A stretch of DNA of 64,000 nt, from the NCBI GenBank assembly GCA_020466095.1, contig CM035809.1, positions 3,463,309 to 3,527,308 on the forward strand, in the 5' to 3' direction. The DNA is from Chlorops oryzae (taxonomy: Eukaryota > Arthropoda > Insecta > Diptera > Chloropidae). The translations under genes and the position numbers were made by a program. The notes under the pieces are model-generated. The model saw only the letters and a list, made by a program, of their open reading frames with translations. It did not search any database and was not told the origin of the DNA. Shown here piece after piece: positions 23,095 to 35,052 of this stretch (the stretch's first letter is position 1; each line of letters opens with the position of its first letter).

Positions 23095-25254
23095 CATCCA
23101 CGCTGTGAAATATTTCAATTTTGTTTTAATTTAATATGAATGCTGAAAATCAAAAGTGGATTTTTATTTTTTAAATATTTTAAATATATTTCGAAATGTT
23201 TTTCTTCTGTGCGTTTGGTATATGGGCAAGTGGGGTAAATCTGACTCGTGCCGTTTTTTCGTATATACACAAATAAAAAAATAACTGTTACAGGCTACGT
23301 CTGAAAATATTTTTGAGATATTTGACGAAAACAAACTGCATATATTATAAAAAGTAGTAAAGTAATTTCTTTTTTAATTCTGCCAAATATATATATTTTT
23401 TTTCAAATACATCCGTGAAGATAATATTATTTTTTTTTATTCAAAATTTCCATATATTTTTTATTGTAAGTATATGCACATTTATGGCTCGTAAGGTATT
23501 ATAACGCATTAAATTTTTATCAAAAGTGTATATACAATAAAATGGCTGCATAATATCTCAGAAACAATGGCAGATAGGGACCTGAGAATTGAACAAATCG
23601 ATAGATCTATAAAATATACCCCAGAAAATGGTCTTATCTCATTTTTTACAATTTTTTGATATACTTGAAGATAACTTCGGGGCAACGAAATGTTGAAGGG
23701 TAGTATGCAGCGAAAAAACTTGAAAAATTGAATACGTAATAAAAATCCTTTGCATTCGATTTGTGAGAAGTTTTTGAGCTAATTCACGAAAAACTTTCCC
23801 TGAAAATAAAAATGAAAAGTTAATTCTCAGCACTCTTTTGTCCAGCTTTTGAAAATGCTGTAAGAACTCTATACATTTAAAGCCTGTAAATATTTTTTAA
23901 TTTTAATTTTTCACTTTAAAAAGCAAACATCTTTGAAAGAACATTTTCAAGTCACAGTATCAAGTTTCAGTTAAATTTAATATCCTTAAGGGCAAGTCCC
24001 AACCTTGATGGTGTTTCTTTAAAAATATTTGAAACTCTGAACTTTGTTTTAACTTCTTTGCCCATTGAAAAGCGTTTACGTCTAATTATTATCGCGGAAT
24101 GTTGTCAAAGGAGAATCGAAAACTCTCGCCATGAAAACATAATCGAGTTGAGGGAAAATTCTTAAGAAAATTATTTACATGCATTAAATATTCATGAAGG
24201 AAAATTTTTTTGCGCTTATTTTCAAGATTAAGGACAAACTGAACTGATTTCGATTGGAAAACATCAGCTTTCACTCAACTCTTATTTACTGACTGTAAAA
24301 TGGATGCCAGCATCGTACGCTTAATTAGAAAAAGGCACGCATAATTGATTGTCACGCTTGTGCTTTTTAAAAATTTAAAATTGTTTTTACTTTTGCTTCA
24401 ATTTATTGCAGATATAACGTCGAAAGTTCAATGTGCCTCTAGGCCAACAAGACTGGGAGACAGAAAAAGTCGCAATTGAAATAAGCTTCTGGAAATTCTT
24501 CAAAGCTTCTTAATTCAGCTACAATTTTCCTAAAAATTTTGTAAAATCACGAAAACGTCTGATTAAACCAGAGCGTTACAATTCCGAAACTGCTGCCTTG
24601 TATTTCATGACAGTTGGCAGTTGTGCAAATGCCTTTTCGCCCACTCAATCTTGATTAAGCTAATTACCAGATTGCCTCCGGACAGCTTTAAGCCGAACGA
24701 CAAAATATATACTCATTTAGGAGACATGAAGAATAAATGACGTTGCGATTTCTGCTTATGGCTACCTTAGATAACAACGAAATCATTGTCAAATCTATTA
24801 TGTTAAAATACAGGATTGTTTTAAATATTGCACAAAAGCAATGCCGATATTGAGTGGGTTTCCGGCTTAAAGCAAATCAAATTAAAATTTCTAGGTATGC
24901 TTTTTGTTGAAAGTTTCTTGGAATTCAGCGGCATACCGTTTTTATTATCAGAATAATGCAGGGGAATGTGTTTAGTTATGGCCATAGTTCCGTTTTTGAG
25001 CAATAAATTGTTACCAGTCGTCCACAATCCAGACACCTATATATCGTCTTAAAGCTTATCTCAAAACGCAATTTTTGTCCATAAAAACTATATCCTTTCA
25101 TTCAACAACAAAAAAATTATGACCATCTGAAAATCGATATCTAATTTAAAAAAAGAATTTGTGGCTTAGTTATGGCCCACCTGGAAAAATGCGCTATAAG
25201 GGGAAAGCATGACATAAAAACAACATAGTTTTAATAAAAAATTAATTTTTATTT
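21958..25254. other. No gene seen; unique-looking AT-rich DNA
   Basis: No transposon ends or exons are recognised. Stretches at about 22840-22930 and 24580-24680 are less AT-rich and look non-repetitive, so they could be regulatory, but nothing in the sequence proves it. A GA microsatellite lies at 23052-23092. Confidence 0.45.
23052..23092. repeat. (GA)n microsatellite
   Basis: About 40 bp of GA dinucleotides with a single GAAA interruption. Confidence 0.95.
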
Positions 25255-25262
25255 ATTTCAAG

Positions 25263-26344
25263 CAGGGTTGGCAACCGAAACGAATAACGGTTACGGTAAC
25301 GGTTACGGTTAATTTTAAGTTTCGGTTACGGTTATACCGGTATGAAACGGTTTTTGAATATTAAAATTTTGTTTTCGCATCATTTTTTCAAAAATACTTT
25401 TTAAGCTTTAACATTTATTCTGAACGCAATTTAAGGCATTTTAAGAAATAGCTTAGAACTTTTCATCCTTTTTTTGTGCAAAGCAGACTGTTGTTTCTTA
25501 TTACCATAACAGCGGAAAAACTTTCAGCATCCAGACGGTTTCTTTGTGCGTTCATAATGAACTTGGCTCCCGAAAAAAGGCGTTCGACGCTCACCTGCGT
25601 GGGAGGCACTGCAAGAGCAATTTTGGCTAGTTCATACAAAATGGGTTTTTCGGTTGATTTTCGTTCCCACCATTGTAGCACGTTCTCTCTGCGGTCAACT
25701 CTTTTTTCTTTTAAAAAAGCCTTTATCGAAGACGTAATGTTTGCAACGCTTGATTTTTTATACGATTCAGTAGACATTTTATTGCTTTCCATAGATCGCA
25801 GCATCAATTCCACATCATCTGATGTACCTGAGATAGAACTACTATCCAGGCTATTATTTGCCATGCTTATTTTGGCCTCATCCAAACGTAACTTTTGATA
25901 GTACAGCAAATTAGCCGATTCAATGGCTTCTTCAACATGTGATGCATGCAATGTGACATTCCATCGAGGGTCAAATAGTAATGATGTTATGAATGCTTTA
26001 TTATTAAACAAGTCTTTTTCTCGTTTGGCCATCTGATCTAGCAGTTTATTAGCTAGTATATGTTTCTCTCTCTTAACAGTGAACTTACATTCGAGCCATT
26101 CATAGTAGAAATCACCCATTGTCAATTGCTCTGATTGCAATTTTAAAGTTGCTGTATAGAATGGTTTTAATATTCGAACCACGTTTATCAGGGATTCCCA
26201 AGTTGCTTCGCTCAATTTTTTTTTATAAAGTAATACCGAAACCGATATGTTTTTTATTTCGGTTACGGTAACGGTAACGGTATCGGAAAAGAAACGGTTT
26301 TGAAACGGTTACGGTTACGGTTTCGGTTACGGTTGCCAACCCTG
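25263..26344 (-). mobile_element. hAT element, internally deleted, 8-bp TSD
   Basis: Ends CAGGGTTGGCAACCG and the inverted CGGTTGCCAACCCTG, flanked by a perfect 8-bp duplication ATTTCAAG (25255-25262 and 26345-26352), diagnostic of hAT. About 60-100 bp next to each end consist of tandem GGTTACGGTTACGG-type motifs, probable transposase-binding arrays. At 1082 bp it is too short for a full transposase gene: the N-terminal half is deleted and the C-terminal domain remains. Confidence 0.9.
25463..26215 (-). CDS. hAT transposase C-terminal fragment
   Basis: An open 250-codon frame carries the second half of a hAT transposase: the end of the RNase-H-like core (LLFDPRWN is the usual motif after the insertion domain), then the C-terminal hAT dimerisation region with LQWWERKSTEKPILYELAK, PPTQVSVERLFSGAK and NRLDAESF. 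The Glu of VERLFS corresponds to the third catalytic acidic residue. The BED finger and the two catalytic Asp residues are missing, so it cannot transpose by itself, yet no stop or frameshift has accumulated. It is probably a recent deletion derivative. The alternative, a domesticated dimerisation-domain protein, is less likely because both transposon ends and the target duplication are intact. Confidence 0.85.
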   Translation of the reverse strand: MSEATWESLINVVRILKPFYTATLKLQSEQLTMGDFYYEWLECKFTVKREKHILANKLLDQMAKREKDLFNNKAFITSLLFDPRWNVTLHASHVEEAIESANLLYYQKLRLDEAKISMANNSLDSSSISGTSDDVELMLRSMESNKMSTESYKKSSVANITSSIKAFLKEKRVDRRENVLQWWERKSTEKPILYELAKIALAVPPTQVSVERLFSGAKFIMNAQRNRLDAESFSAVMVIRNNSLLCTKKG

Positions 26345-26547
26345 ATTTCAAGTGCCTTTGGCGGCGAAATTTGTTTTCAAAAAATATGCAAAATTGAAAA
26401 AAATGATGGCTTCCTTTCACTCAGCATCTTCCTCGACGTCGAAAAAATGTATTCACTAGGTCCATAGGGAGACATTGCTGCTCCCTCCTTCGCCAGTCTG
26501 TCAGCTTATTCATTGCCCTAATGACCACAGTGAGCAGGTATCCAGTG

Positions 26548-27493
26548 CAGTGGCGTAGGTAAGGGGGAGGGGGGGGGGGGATAAAGGGGATATATCCCCC
26601 CCCTTTGCCGCATAAAATGTGAAGGAATGAATGTGTTTTAATTTCGGTATATATGCACGAAGTAAAAACCACGATTGTTGAGTGTGAGTTGTTTAGAATC
26701 ATATATGTTTGCGTCCCCATGTGCCCATGTGTACCCTGCATAAGGGTGCCCTTTAAGGTCTATGCTTGCGAATAATCGATGACGAGTTCGAGCATTACAT
26801 TTAAGCCAACACAGCGCTGCCATGAGTTTTTTTTTTAATCGGAAAATATCAAAAACGAAAAAGCTAAAATAGCAACAAAAAAAACTTATGACCAAAATAC
26901 CAACCTCTTATCAAATATTTTTACATTTATGTATTTTAAAATCATAAAAAAGTTTTTCTTACTAAATTACCCCTTAGTACGCTTCTCAAGAAACTACATA
27001 TGAAACGTGCAATATAATGAACTGAATCAAAAATGATTAAGAACTTCAGTTCGTTATCAATTAAACCTGCTGCCAGACGATAAACAAACCTCAACATCAG
27101 TCTAACATAGGTCTAGTTTTGGATGAATTTATTTATGTTTGGTTTCAAATCAGTATAAATGCTGCGAAAATATCTAAAACCATTTCTATAAAAATAGCCG
27201 ATTTCAGCTAAATACAACGAATGTGGCAACGTTAAATGAACATCGATAGCTTTTGATCATCCCTAGTGCATTTACATAGTCACAAACCTAAGACTAATTT
27301 AAGAAGAGGTCTATTCATTAAAGTTCAATTTACGATTTAAAATGTGGTTCAACCGGTATGAAATGCCAAGATCATTGAATACAATGAAATTTGAAATAAT
27401 GTATCTTATATTAGTTTGAGTTTTTATTGAGTTTTTCAAAACTTATTACTATTTTTAATCCCCTCCCTTTTCAAAATCCTACCTACGCCACTG
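26548..27493. mobile_element. hAT-type MITE, CAGTGGCGTAGGTA ends
   Basis: 14-bp terminal inverted repeats (CAGTGGCGTAGGTA / TACCTACGCCACTG) and a perfect 8-bp target duplication ATCCAGTG (26540-26547 and 27494-27501). Near the left end there is a G run of about 12 followed by a C run. The 946-bp interior is non-coding. Confidence 0.9.
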
Positions 27494-27737
27494 ATCCAGT
27501 GTATTGCCACTTGATTCCTGCTTGCTAGTTCTTGGAGTCCATTTACTGTTTCCCATACAAGCTTCGAGTTCACAGATAAGATATACATACAATTCATTCA
27601 AATCAGATTTTAAAAGATTTCTTTTCCAATATTCAGCACTTTCAAATATAAGTATACTGTGCATTTAGCATTTGATAGAATCTTTACATCGAATGATTGA
27701 GTACTTGTCGTTAGCTTCCTGCGTACGTTATGCCAAC

Positions 27738-28298
27738 TAGGGATGCCGGGATTTTGCCCTTTTTTTCATCCCGAAAATCCCGAGATCACTGGATGTAAGT
27801 CCCGGGATACATTTCTTTTCTTCCACATTCAAACCTAAGCTAAACTAAGCAAACCTAAACTTAACAAAATCCCTTTGTAATGAAGTGACATTTGATCTAA
27901 AGTAGAACACGCATGCAACACTTATTTATGCAAGATAAACAGCTGACTCTATGTTCAGTTAAGCTTGTGCCGCGCTGTCCAAATTTGAAGAAAGTCCATA
28001 TTTATCCGACCATGAGCATTTACCGTAGAACATCATGTAAGTTGCAACTCAAAAAAATTTCTTACGTATTTTCCATGTTTGACTCCATTTCGAAGAACGA
28101 CGCTACAATTTATAAGGACTCAATATCGAAAGAGTCAAAAAAAATTAAAGCCGTACCATGAGAAATCGCAAATTATTGGATGTTCCTTTTGAAGTACATA
28201 TGCGATTCAATTTCGGGATTAGTCTCGAAAATCTCGGGATTTTTTTTTAAGATCCCGAAATCCCGGGATTACAAAAATGCCGAAAATTGGCATCCCTA
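27738..28298. mobile_element. hAT-type MITE, TAGGGATGCC ends
   Basis: Starts TAGGGATGCC and ends GGCATCCCTA, with a perfect 8-bp target duplication ATGCCAAC (27730-27737 and 28299-28306). Both subterminal regions contain repeated TCCCGAAATCCCGGGAT-type motifs, resembling those of the element at 13077. The interior (561 bp total) has an 82-codon frame without recognisable domain. Confidence 0.9.
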
Positions 28299-28339
28299 AT
28301 GCCAACCCAAACACTTAATAGCTTTGACCTCTTTGCTTA

Positions 28340-29035
28340 CACGGAGAGAAATAAGTGCCCGAAATTTAATTGGAACCAATGACATATGTGATTAGAGCCT
28401 TGCCCCCATTGCATTATTAATTGGAGCCAAATATAATATAATTAGAAAATGAAAAATACTAATTGTGCTCAATTACTTATATAATTGCATTTAAATTTAT
28501 CATACATGTAATTGCGTTCTGAACACATATGTAATTACATCTGATTACATTTACAATTCAAAGCATTGGTGCAATTATATGTTTATGTGATTGTATTTAT
28601 TTTACAGCTTGTTCTTATATGTCTCAAGTGGTTTACAATTTCGATCGTATATAAAATGATTGAATTTTCAAAACCCTTAGGCAATCCCGCCCAATCGTGC
28701 AAAATTCCGCTTTCCATTTTGTTATATAGAATATATTTTAAATTGCAGGGGATCACAAATTCCATTAGACGCAATTATAATTATTTAATTGCATTTGTTT
28801 GTATGTATATAACTCGATACAATTACATATATCATTGCAGGCGATTAGATATTTAATTTAACTGAATTATGTATGTAATTAAAATTATTTTTTTATCATT
28901 TGATACAATTAAGTATATAATTGGTAATGAAAAATATGATTGGACGTAATTATGACAATATAATCACATCGTACCTAATTACATTTGTAATGCCTGCAAA
29001 ATATAATTGGGTATAAGATATTTTTTCTCTTCGTG
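28340..29035 (+). mobile_element. TA-flanked MITE (CACGGAGAGAAATAAGT family), copy B
   Basis: 696 bp, same orientation and layout as copy A (17479-18170), with TA on both sides. It lacks the CCACGAATATGACGTGG block and has its own small differences. Non-coding. Confidence 0.75.
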
Positions 29036-29820
29036 TACTTATTCTACATACAAACTTTAATATTTTAATTGTGGGTTTCAATAGCATCACCGGCTATTCG
29101 TTCAATCGCAAACGTTATGACAGTGTTTCACATCTTACTCGCCTAATCTATGGAATGCAATTTCACAATCTGTTGTTATCAAAATATTCTTGCTTTTAGC
29201 TAAAACCTCACCTCGCCTATATTAATGTTTGCAAACTCGCTCTTTTAAAACCAATAAATAATATGGTCCAAATCAAATATTAAATATTAACGTCTAAAAG
29301 AAAATTTCCACGCACTAGTTCGCATCGCCCCTTTGTAATTGCCCTAGTTTATTCGTTCTGACTAGTTAGAATTGCTTTTCACTATGCCAGGACATGCTTA
29401 ATTTGAGAATAAATTGATAAATAAAATGTTGTTGCTATTTGAATTAGATGCCAAGCAACTAAAAAAATTGATAAAAATTAATTAAGTCAGCATAAGTGCA
29501 CACAGGCAAAGCTAGTTACACACTCAAAGAAATAATTGGCTTATCGCCAGTTTGTTTTAAACGAAGTTCATTTGCGTTTTATTCTTAAACGAGTTATTCA
29601 TATGAAAAAGGTTTGAAACGTTTTACACGTTTTAAAGGAATGAAGTTTTCATTTATATTAAACTCATATTTTATTTGATTTTCATTTGAAGTGAACGGGT
29701 GTTTTCGTTTAAAATAAGTAAAAAGCCAATACATTTTTTCGTTTGCCCGTCTTGCTTGAATCTCATTGGCTGCTTAAATTAAAATAAGGTTTTGGCATCA
29801 TTTGACCATTTGGCAGCTTT
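29036..29820. other. No gene seen
   Basis: AT-rich. From about 29522 an AAACGAA/TTCGTTT-rich stretch begins that is matched, partly inverted, by 30140-30260. The pair may be the two ends of a larger element enclosing the tRNA-like head and foldback. Confidence 0.4.
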
Positions 29821-29890
29821 ATTGTAGCGCATGCATACTGGCCTCACAATCCGAAGATCGAGGATTCGATTCCTATTCAAGCCACACAAT
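29821..29890 (+). repeat. tRNA-like SINE head
   Basis: GTAGCGCATGC and, with tRNA-like spacing, GATTCGATTCC (29863-29873) followed by an AT-rich body. The segment CAATCCGAA before box B is shared with the tRNA-like element at 57357. No functional cloverleaf can be folded. Confidence 0.4.
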
Positions 29891-29931
29891 AATTGTAAAA
29901 AAGTGATTTATAGAACATTTTAAAGTATAAG

Positions 29932-30070
29932 GGGCTCTCTCCAGTTTTGTTAGAAATGATACAAAAATGAAAAACTTCATATAAAAAAACACTTCACAAA
30001 TTTTCTGATTCATTTCTGAAGCGTTTTTTTATATGAAGTTTTTCATTTCTGGCAGAACTGGAGAGAGCTG
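29932..30070. repeat. ~137-bp foldback (hairpin) element
   Basis: The arms GAAAAACTTCATATAAAAAA and GCGTTTTTTTATATGAAG, extended outward by CTCTCTCCAGTT / AACTGGAGAGAG, form a long imperfect hairpin. A fragment of the same repeat (GTTCTGCTAGAAATG, AAAACTTCATATAA) abuts the Helentron-like copy starting at 59752. Confidence 0.7.
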
Positions 30071-31843
30071 GAGAGCCTAAAAAGAAAAAAACACGAGTTC
30101 TATAAATAGACATTTAGAGAGAAAAGAGCAACGAAGGATTTTTCTTTAGAGTAAACGAACTACGTTATTTGAAACAAACGAAATCCCTCATTTAAATCAA
30201 CTGAAACTTGCAAACGAAGTTCAGTTGGCCCTTTTTTCGTTTGCTTTGAACGAATTATTTTTTTGCGTGCATTATAGTTGCAAATATGAAAACAGGTTAC
30301 AACTGGACACATGTAAATATTTAGAATATATAGCTCGAAAGAGGAAAATAAAAGCACGTTATCTCAAATCTTTGTGGGAACTTTTTTTGCGAATTTATTT
30401 AACTGATCAGAATGGTGGTGGATGTACATACATACATATATAAAACTGCTTGTATGAATCTTGATAAAAGGCTTTTATATATCTTCAAGAAAACTCTGCT
30501 GACGCTAAGATATCAAATTGACTGACTACGTCACAATGAACAGGCGGAAAATGAAGATTAATCATCGAAAAAAGAAACTCATCTTTAATCTACTTTACGC
30601 TATAGCTTTAATTATTGTTTAAACAATATTTATATCTTTGCTCAAGTACTGTTACTTTTGGCTCTGGGCTTATGAACACTTTTATTAACTTAGCCACACT
30701 GATGGATTGACGCACAGTGTCGCGTCTCAACATGTTTCTTGGCCAAAAATTATTATTTATATGGAATTAAGATATTTTGAAAAAACTGTTTTTCTTAAGC
30801 CCAAAATCCAATATGGGCATTTCCATTTTGACGTGACGTGACATTCGAACGAAAAACAAAATTTTTTTAAAATGAAGAATTGCAAATTTAAAAAAAGTTT
30901 TTTAATATTTGCATACTAATAAAGTAGCACTATGTTCAGTAAAAAAATTAGACCAATAGACCATAAGGATTTGAGTATTGAAGCAAAAAAGTGTCCTAGC
31001 GTTTCGTTACGAAAAACAGAAGTGGGTTTTTGACTTAGATTACAAGATTGCAAAACTCTGCTAATTTCGCAAAACTTTTCGTATTAAACTTATAGCAATA
31101 AGATTGGAAAATATAACAGTTCATTTTCCAAGTTTTAAAATTGTAAAATCGTTTGTCGTTCGTTTTTTATTGGCCTTAATTACCTGGCGTTACGTTACCT
31201 GGCGTTACGTTACTAAAATTTCAAACGGGTTTTAGTCATGAAAATAGTCTTTTATTTTAACCTTTTTTTCTTTTAATTCATAAATTCTGGTATTATAAAT
31301 AGAAGGGCCAATAATAAATTTTATCAGAAACAATATTTAATTGAGCTTGCGTAATTAGAAGATAATTATCAACTTATTCGTTAAAAAATTTTTGTTGTTG
31401 TTGTTTTGGTTGATTCTTCTGAATTGAATTATTAAGGACGATAACTTCCATTGATCAGGTTACTAAAATGGCCCAAATTTCATAGATAAAGCACTTTTAA
31501 AGGTAATTTAAGAAATACAAATACAACAAAATAAGCCTTTACCTATGTTTTACAGAAATGAGGGCTGACTATAACCACCAATCTTCTTAAATAGTGGAAT
31601 TCAGATGTGTTACTATGATAGTACATACCCAAAAATTGTTTTAAGGAACTGGGGCATTTTCATTTCCGGTAGACCTTTCTGTGGAAATGCCCATATGGCG
31701 AGAGCCCGATGCGAGAGTACGCGACCTCTCGAAAATGGTTTGCGTGACGCATTTCAATCTCCAATGAGAGTTTTGCGTCACGCAGATGATAGCTTAATTT
31801 CGCTTCTAGTAATGCAGTATTTGATTCAAGTACCAATCTAACG
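30071..31843. other. No gene seen
   Basis: Contains a small tandem TACCTGGCGTTACGT (about 31183-31212) and, at 31650-31790, GC-richer hairpin-forming sequence (CATTTCC...GGAAATG; TGCGTGACGCA...TGCGTCACGCA), probably a small foldback. The 78-codon frame over it is not a gene candidate. Confidence 0.45.
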
Positions 31844-31943
31844 NNNNNNNNNNNNNNNNNNNNNNNNNNNNNNNNNNNNNNNNNNNNNNNNNNNNNNNNN
31901 NNNNNNNNNNNNNNNNNNNNNNNNNNNNNNNNNNNNNNNNNNN
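31844..31943. other. Assembly gap, 100 N
   Basis: Placeholder gap directly abutting the left arm of a long inverted repeat, which probably caused the assembly break. Confidence 0.98.
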
Positions 31944-33549
31944 TCGATTACTCTTTACTTTAGCTTGAACATACTAAACAATTGCTATAGATTTTTTAGG
32001 ACAAAATTTTAGGCTCTTAACTTTAGCGGGGTGAGAATTGGTCATGGTCTCAAATAATTTCAGGCTTCGCGTTAGATTCTAAACTTGCAATTCATTTCGC
32101 AACATTTGATACCAAAATCATGAATTTTGTTTGGCGGTTTCTGCTTATATGGATATGATTAAAATTTCAATATTTTTTTGGTTGTAAAACAGCTGAATTT
32201 CACTGCTTTAAATGCATCAGACAGGTAAATGGTACAACATTTTTGGGAATTTATGCTTCAAAAGAAGTAGTATTATGTGCAGAAATATATTATATATGAT
32301 ATGGTTTTTTTACTATGATCTTCCACTTTTCCAAAATTTCATGAAAAACTGCGCATTTAAGGGAATTTTGGGGGAATTTTGGCAGATTTTTTTTTCCTTT
32401 TTAGGAAATTTTGAAAATTTTCAAACTTTTAATTTTTTAATTTACAGCCGTTGTAAAGTTAAAATTTGACCACCATTCGCGAAATTCGCAAAAATTTGAT
32501 TTTCACTATTTTGAATTGACTATTTCGCAGCTAAACAAAATGTCCTCTAAGGGTTAAAATTTGATCAAGACCACCATACGCGAAATTCGCGAAAATTTGA
32601 TTTTCACTATTTTGAATTGAGTATTTCGCAGCTAGACAAAATGTCCTCTAACGGTTAAAATTTGACCATGCCCACCATTCGCAAAAAATTTGTACTTAAA
32701 TATAATTTCGAGTTTGTGAAGCTAAATCGAAGCACAGATAATGTGTAGCTAGAACAACGAAAAGGGCAGGAATATTTGTTAAGGTAATGTTTCAACATAT
32801 TTAAGGCTGAAGAAAAGGTATGTGTGCAATCGGCTTAGCCGATGTAAACTTCTTTACTTCTTATGCAACATTCACGTGGTAAATGACGTTGCAGAAAGAG
32901 GCATTAAATTCGTGGGAGATTTCAACAAAATGTTAACTCAAGATGAGGATGAACTGCAACTTATATAATACTTCAATTGGTGGAGGCGTATCGTAAGAAA
33001 TACCCCTCATTCAACAAAAGTACGCTTATCAATTGACCAAATGTTTTAAACACTAAAACTGAATTTTACTTTCTTCAAATAAATATTCTTCAAATAATTA
33101 AATAAACCTTCCGAAAATATAATTTCTGCTTTAAATTTAGCTTTACAACGGCTGTAAATTGAAAAATTAAAAGTTTGAAAATTTTCAAAATTTCCTAAAA
33201 AGGAAATTTCTGCACATAATACCACTTCTTTTGAAGCATAAATTCCCAAAAATGTTGTACCATTTACCTGTCTGATGCGTTTAAAGCAGTGAAATTCAGC
33301 TGTTTTACAACCAAAAAAATATTGAAATTTTAATCATATCCATATAAGCAGAAACCGCCAAACAAAATTCATGATTTTGGTATCAAATGTTGCGAAATGA
33401 ATTGCAAGTTTAGAATCTAACGCGAAGCCTGAAATTATTTGAGACCATGACCAATTCTCACCCCGCTAAAGTTAAGAGCCTAAAATTTTGTCCTAAAAAA
33501 TCTATAGCAATTGTTTAGTATGTTCAAGCTAAAGTAAAGAGTAATCCGA
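31944..33549. repeat. Long inverted repeat around an F3 element
   Basis: The left arm (31944-32459) and right arm (33141-33549) are near-identical in inverted orientation. Landmarks are AGGCTCTTAACTTTAGCGGG, TGGTATCAAATGTTGCG and CAGCCGTTGTAAAG in one and their complements in the other. The left arm has about 110 extra bases at 32290-32400. The loop holds a Helentron-like F3 fragment and unique AT-rich sequence. The left arm starts right at the gap, so the repeat probably extends into it. Confidence 0.85.
32458..32872 (-). mobile_element. Helentron-like family F3, partial, with tandem repeats
   Basis: On the - strand it has the F3 5' hairpin (ATCGGCTAAGCCGAT) and subterminal ATACCTTTTC, then 2-3 units of the ~101-bp repeat starting GTTAAAATTTGA (at 32458, 32553 and 32654 on +; spacings 95 and 101). 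The outermost AACAAGT is altered and no 3' stem-loop is found. Confidence 0.65.
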
Positions 33550-35050
33550 TTTTCTTCATATAAGGCTCATTCGAAGGGCTATTTCGTATATTTTCCAAAT
33601 ATGAATATTAAAAACATTTCTGCTAATTCTTGTGGCTATCCAAGACCTCCAAGTCGAAGCATCTTTTGAATTTCCTAAAAAATTGACTTTCAGTAGTCCT
33701 GGCTGTGCCAAATACAATCCGATTTTATGTTGTTATAGCTTCAAAGAAAGACCAATCTATTGTTAATGGAATACCATTCACATTTGGTTAGAGAAATTAT
33801 ATTATATGTGTTAAATTTTGATAAAACTAACACAACCCAGGTTTTTTCTCATACAAATGGAATTTTAAACTTTGAGTGACTTCCGCGCCCATCAAATATT
33901 ATCGGATCGAAACCAAACTTCATATTTGGTAGTTTGGGACCATAAGCTTATATAGTTTGCCTGGCAATTTTAAGAAACCCAGTTTTAAAAAAAATAAGGA
34001 CCAGTCTAATGTACATATGTATGTATGTAGGTAAAGATACTTCATAAATATAGTTAAGCGAATTCTTATTTACATTACAATTGAGACTTGGCGTTAGTTG
34101 TAAAACTTTTAACTTAACTTTATTTATATTACACTGTTTTATAAAATGTCTCATCCATTACGCAGCAGTTTGTCGACATACTTCTGTTCGGTTCATTGGG
34201 TTTGTCTCGATGGTATCGATGTCCGGTCTGGTATCAGTCTCATATTGATACTAAAAAGTGTTGTCTTCATAAGTTCATATTTTCTGTTTACTTTTCTTAG
34301 CATTATGTGAGAGGTACAACTTTCGTTTCATTTGAGCGTGCATTACAATGGGAAAACATTAAATGAGCTTACGAATTGTCTTTGTCACTTGCTTTGAAAA
34401 TAAATTCTTCTTCGAATTATTGAGGAACTTCATCTTAAGTACGTGAGGAATGACGATTATCACTAGAAGTTACCCAAGGCCTTTAACTTTCCAATGATAT
34501 ATTGATGTATGCACATGTATTCTTTGATTAAAAGTTATGGGTTAAAATATAAACTATGGCAACCGGCGACTCTCCGCTACCAATAAACATTGAAGTGACT
34601 ACTGATTTTGGCTGGGGCGTTTTAAGGGAATGGACTGATTCACATGCAACCGCTAAATCAAATTTGAAAATTCACTTTAAAATTAATATATGAAATTACG
34701 AGAAAATAAGAAAGATTTCGACTTTATTCATTCATTTATTCAATCACGAAAAATTACATAAACGATACTGATTAAACCGTCTTAAGAAACTCATTTTGAA
34801 ATTCTTACATATATTCCTAAGACACTAAACAGATAACAGAGTTCCTATTTAGGGAAACTGAAAAAGTTGTTCCCTTATTACTTCGAAAAATGAACACGGA
34901 CCATGTTGGAATGCAAGAGTTTTGCATTCATTAAAAGTTAAGCAGTATCAACCTCGAGGCTAACACAGAAATCGTTTCTAATTTGCAGTGTTGCAGGAAC
35001 TTGCCGCTTTCTATCCCTTCATTGTAAAGCATGTAATGGAGCACTATAAA
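33550..35050. other. No gene seen
   Basis: AT-rich sequence with no recognisable transposon end or exon. A GGTATCGATG-containing patch near 34200-34250 is unremarkable. Confidence 0.5.
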
Positions 35051-35052
35051 TA

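Noticed and set aside
29932..30070. microRNA precursor hairpin
   Set aside because: The hairpin is long and AT-rich, has a related fragment at 59716-59752, and looks like a foldback repeat rather than a single-copy microRNA gene.
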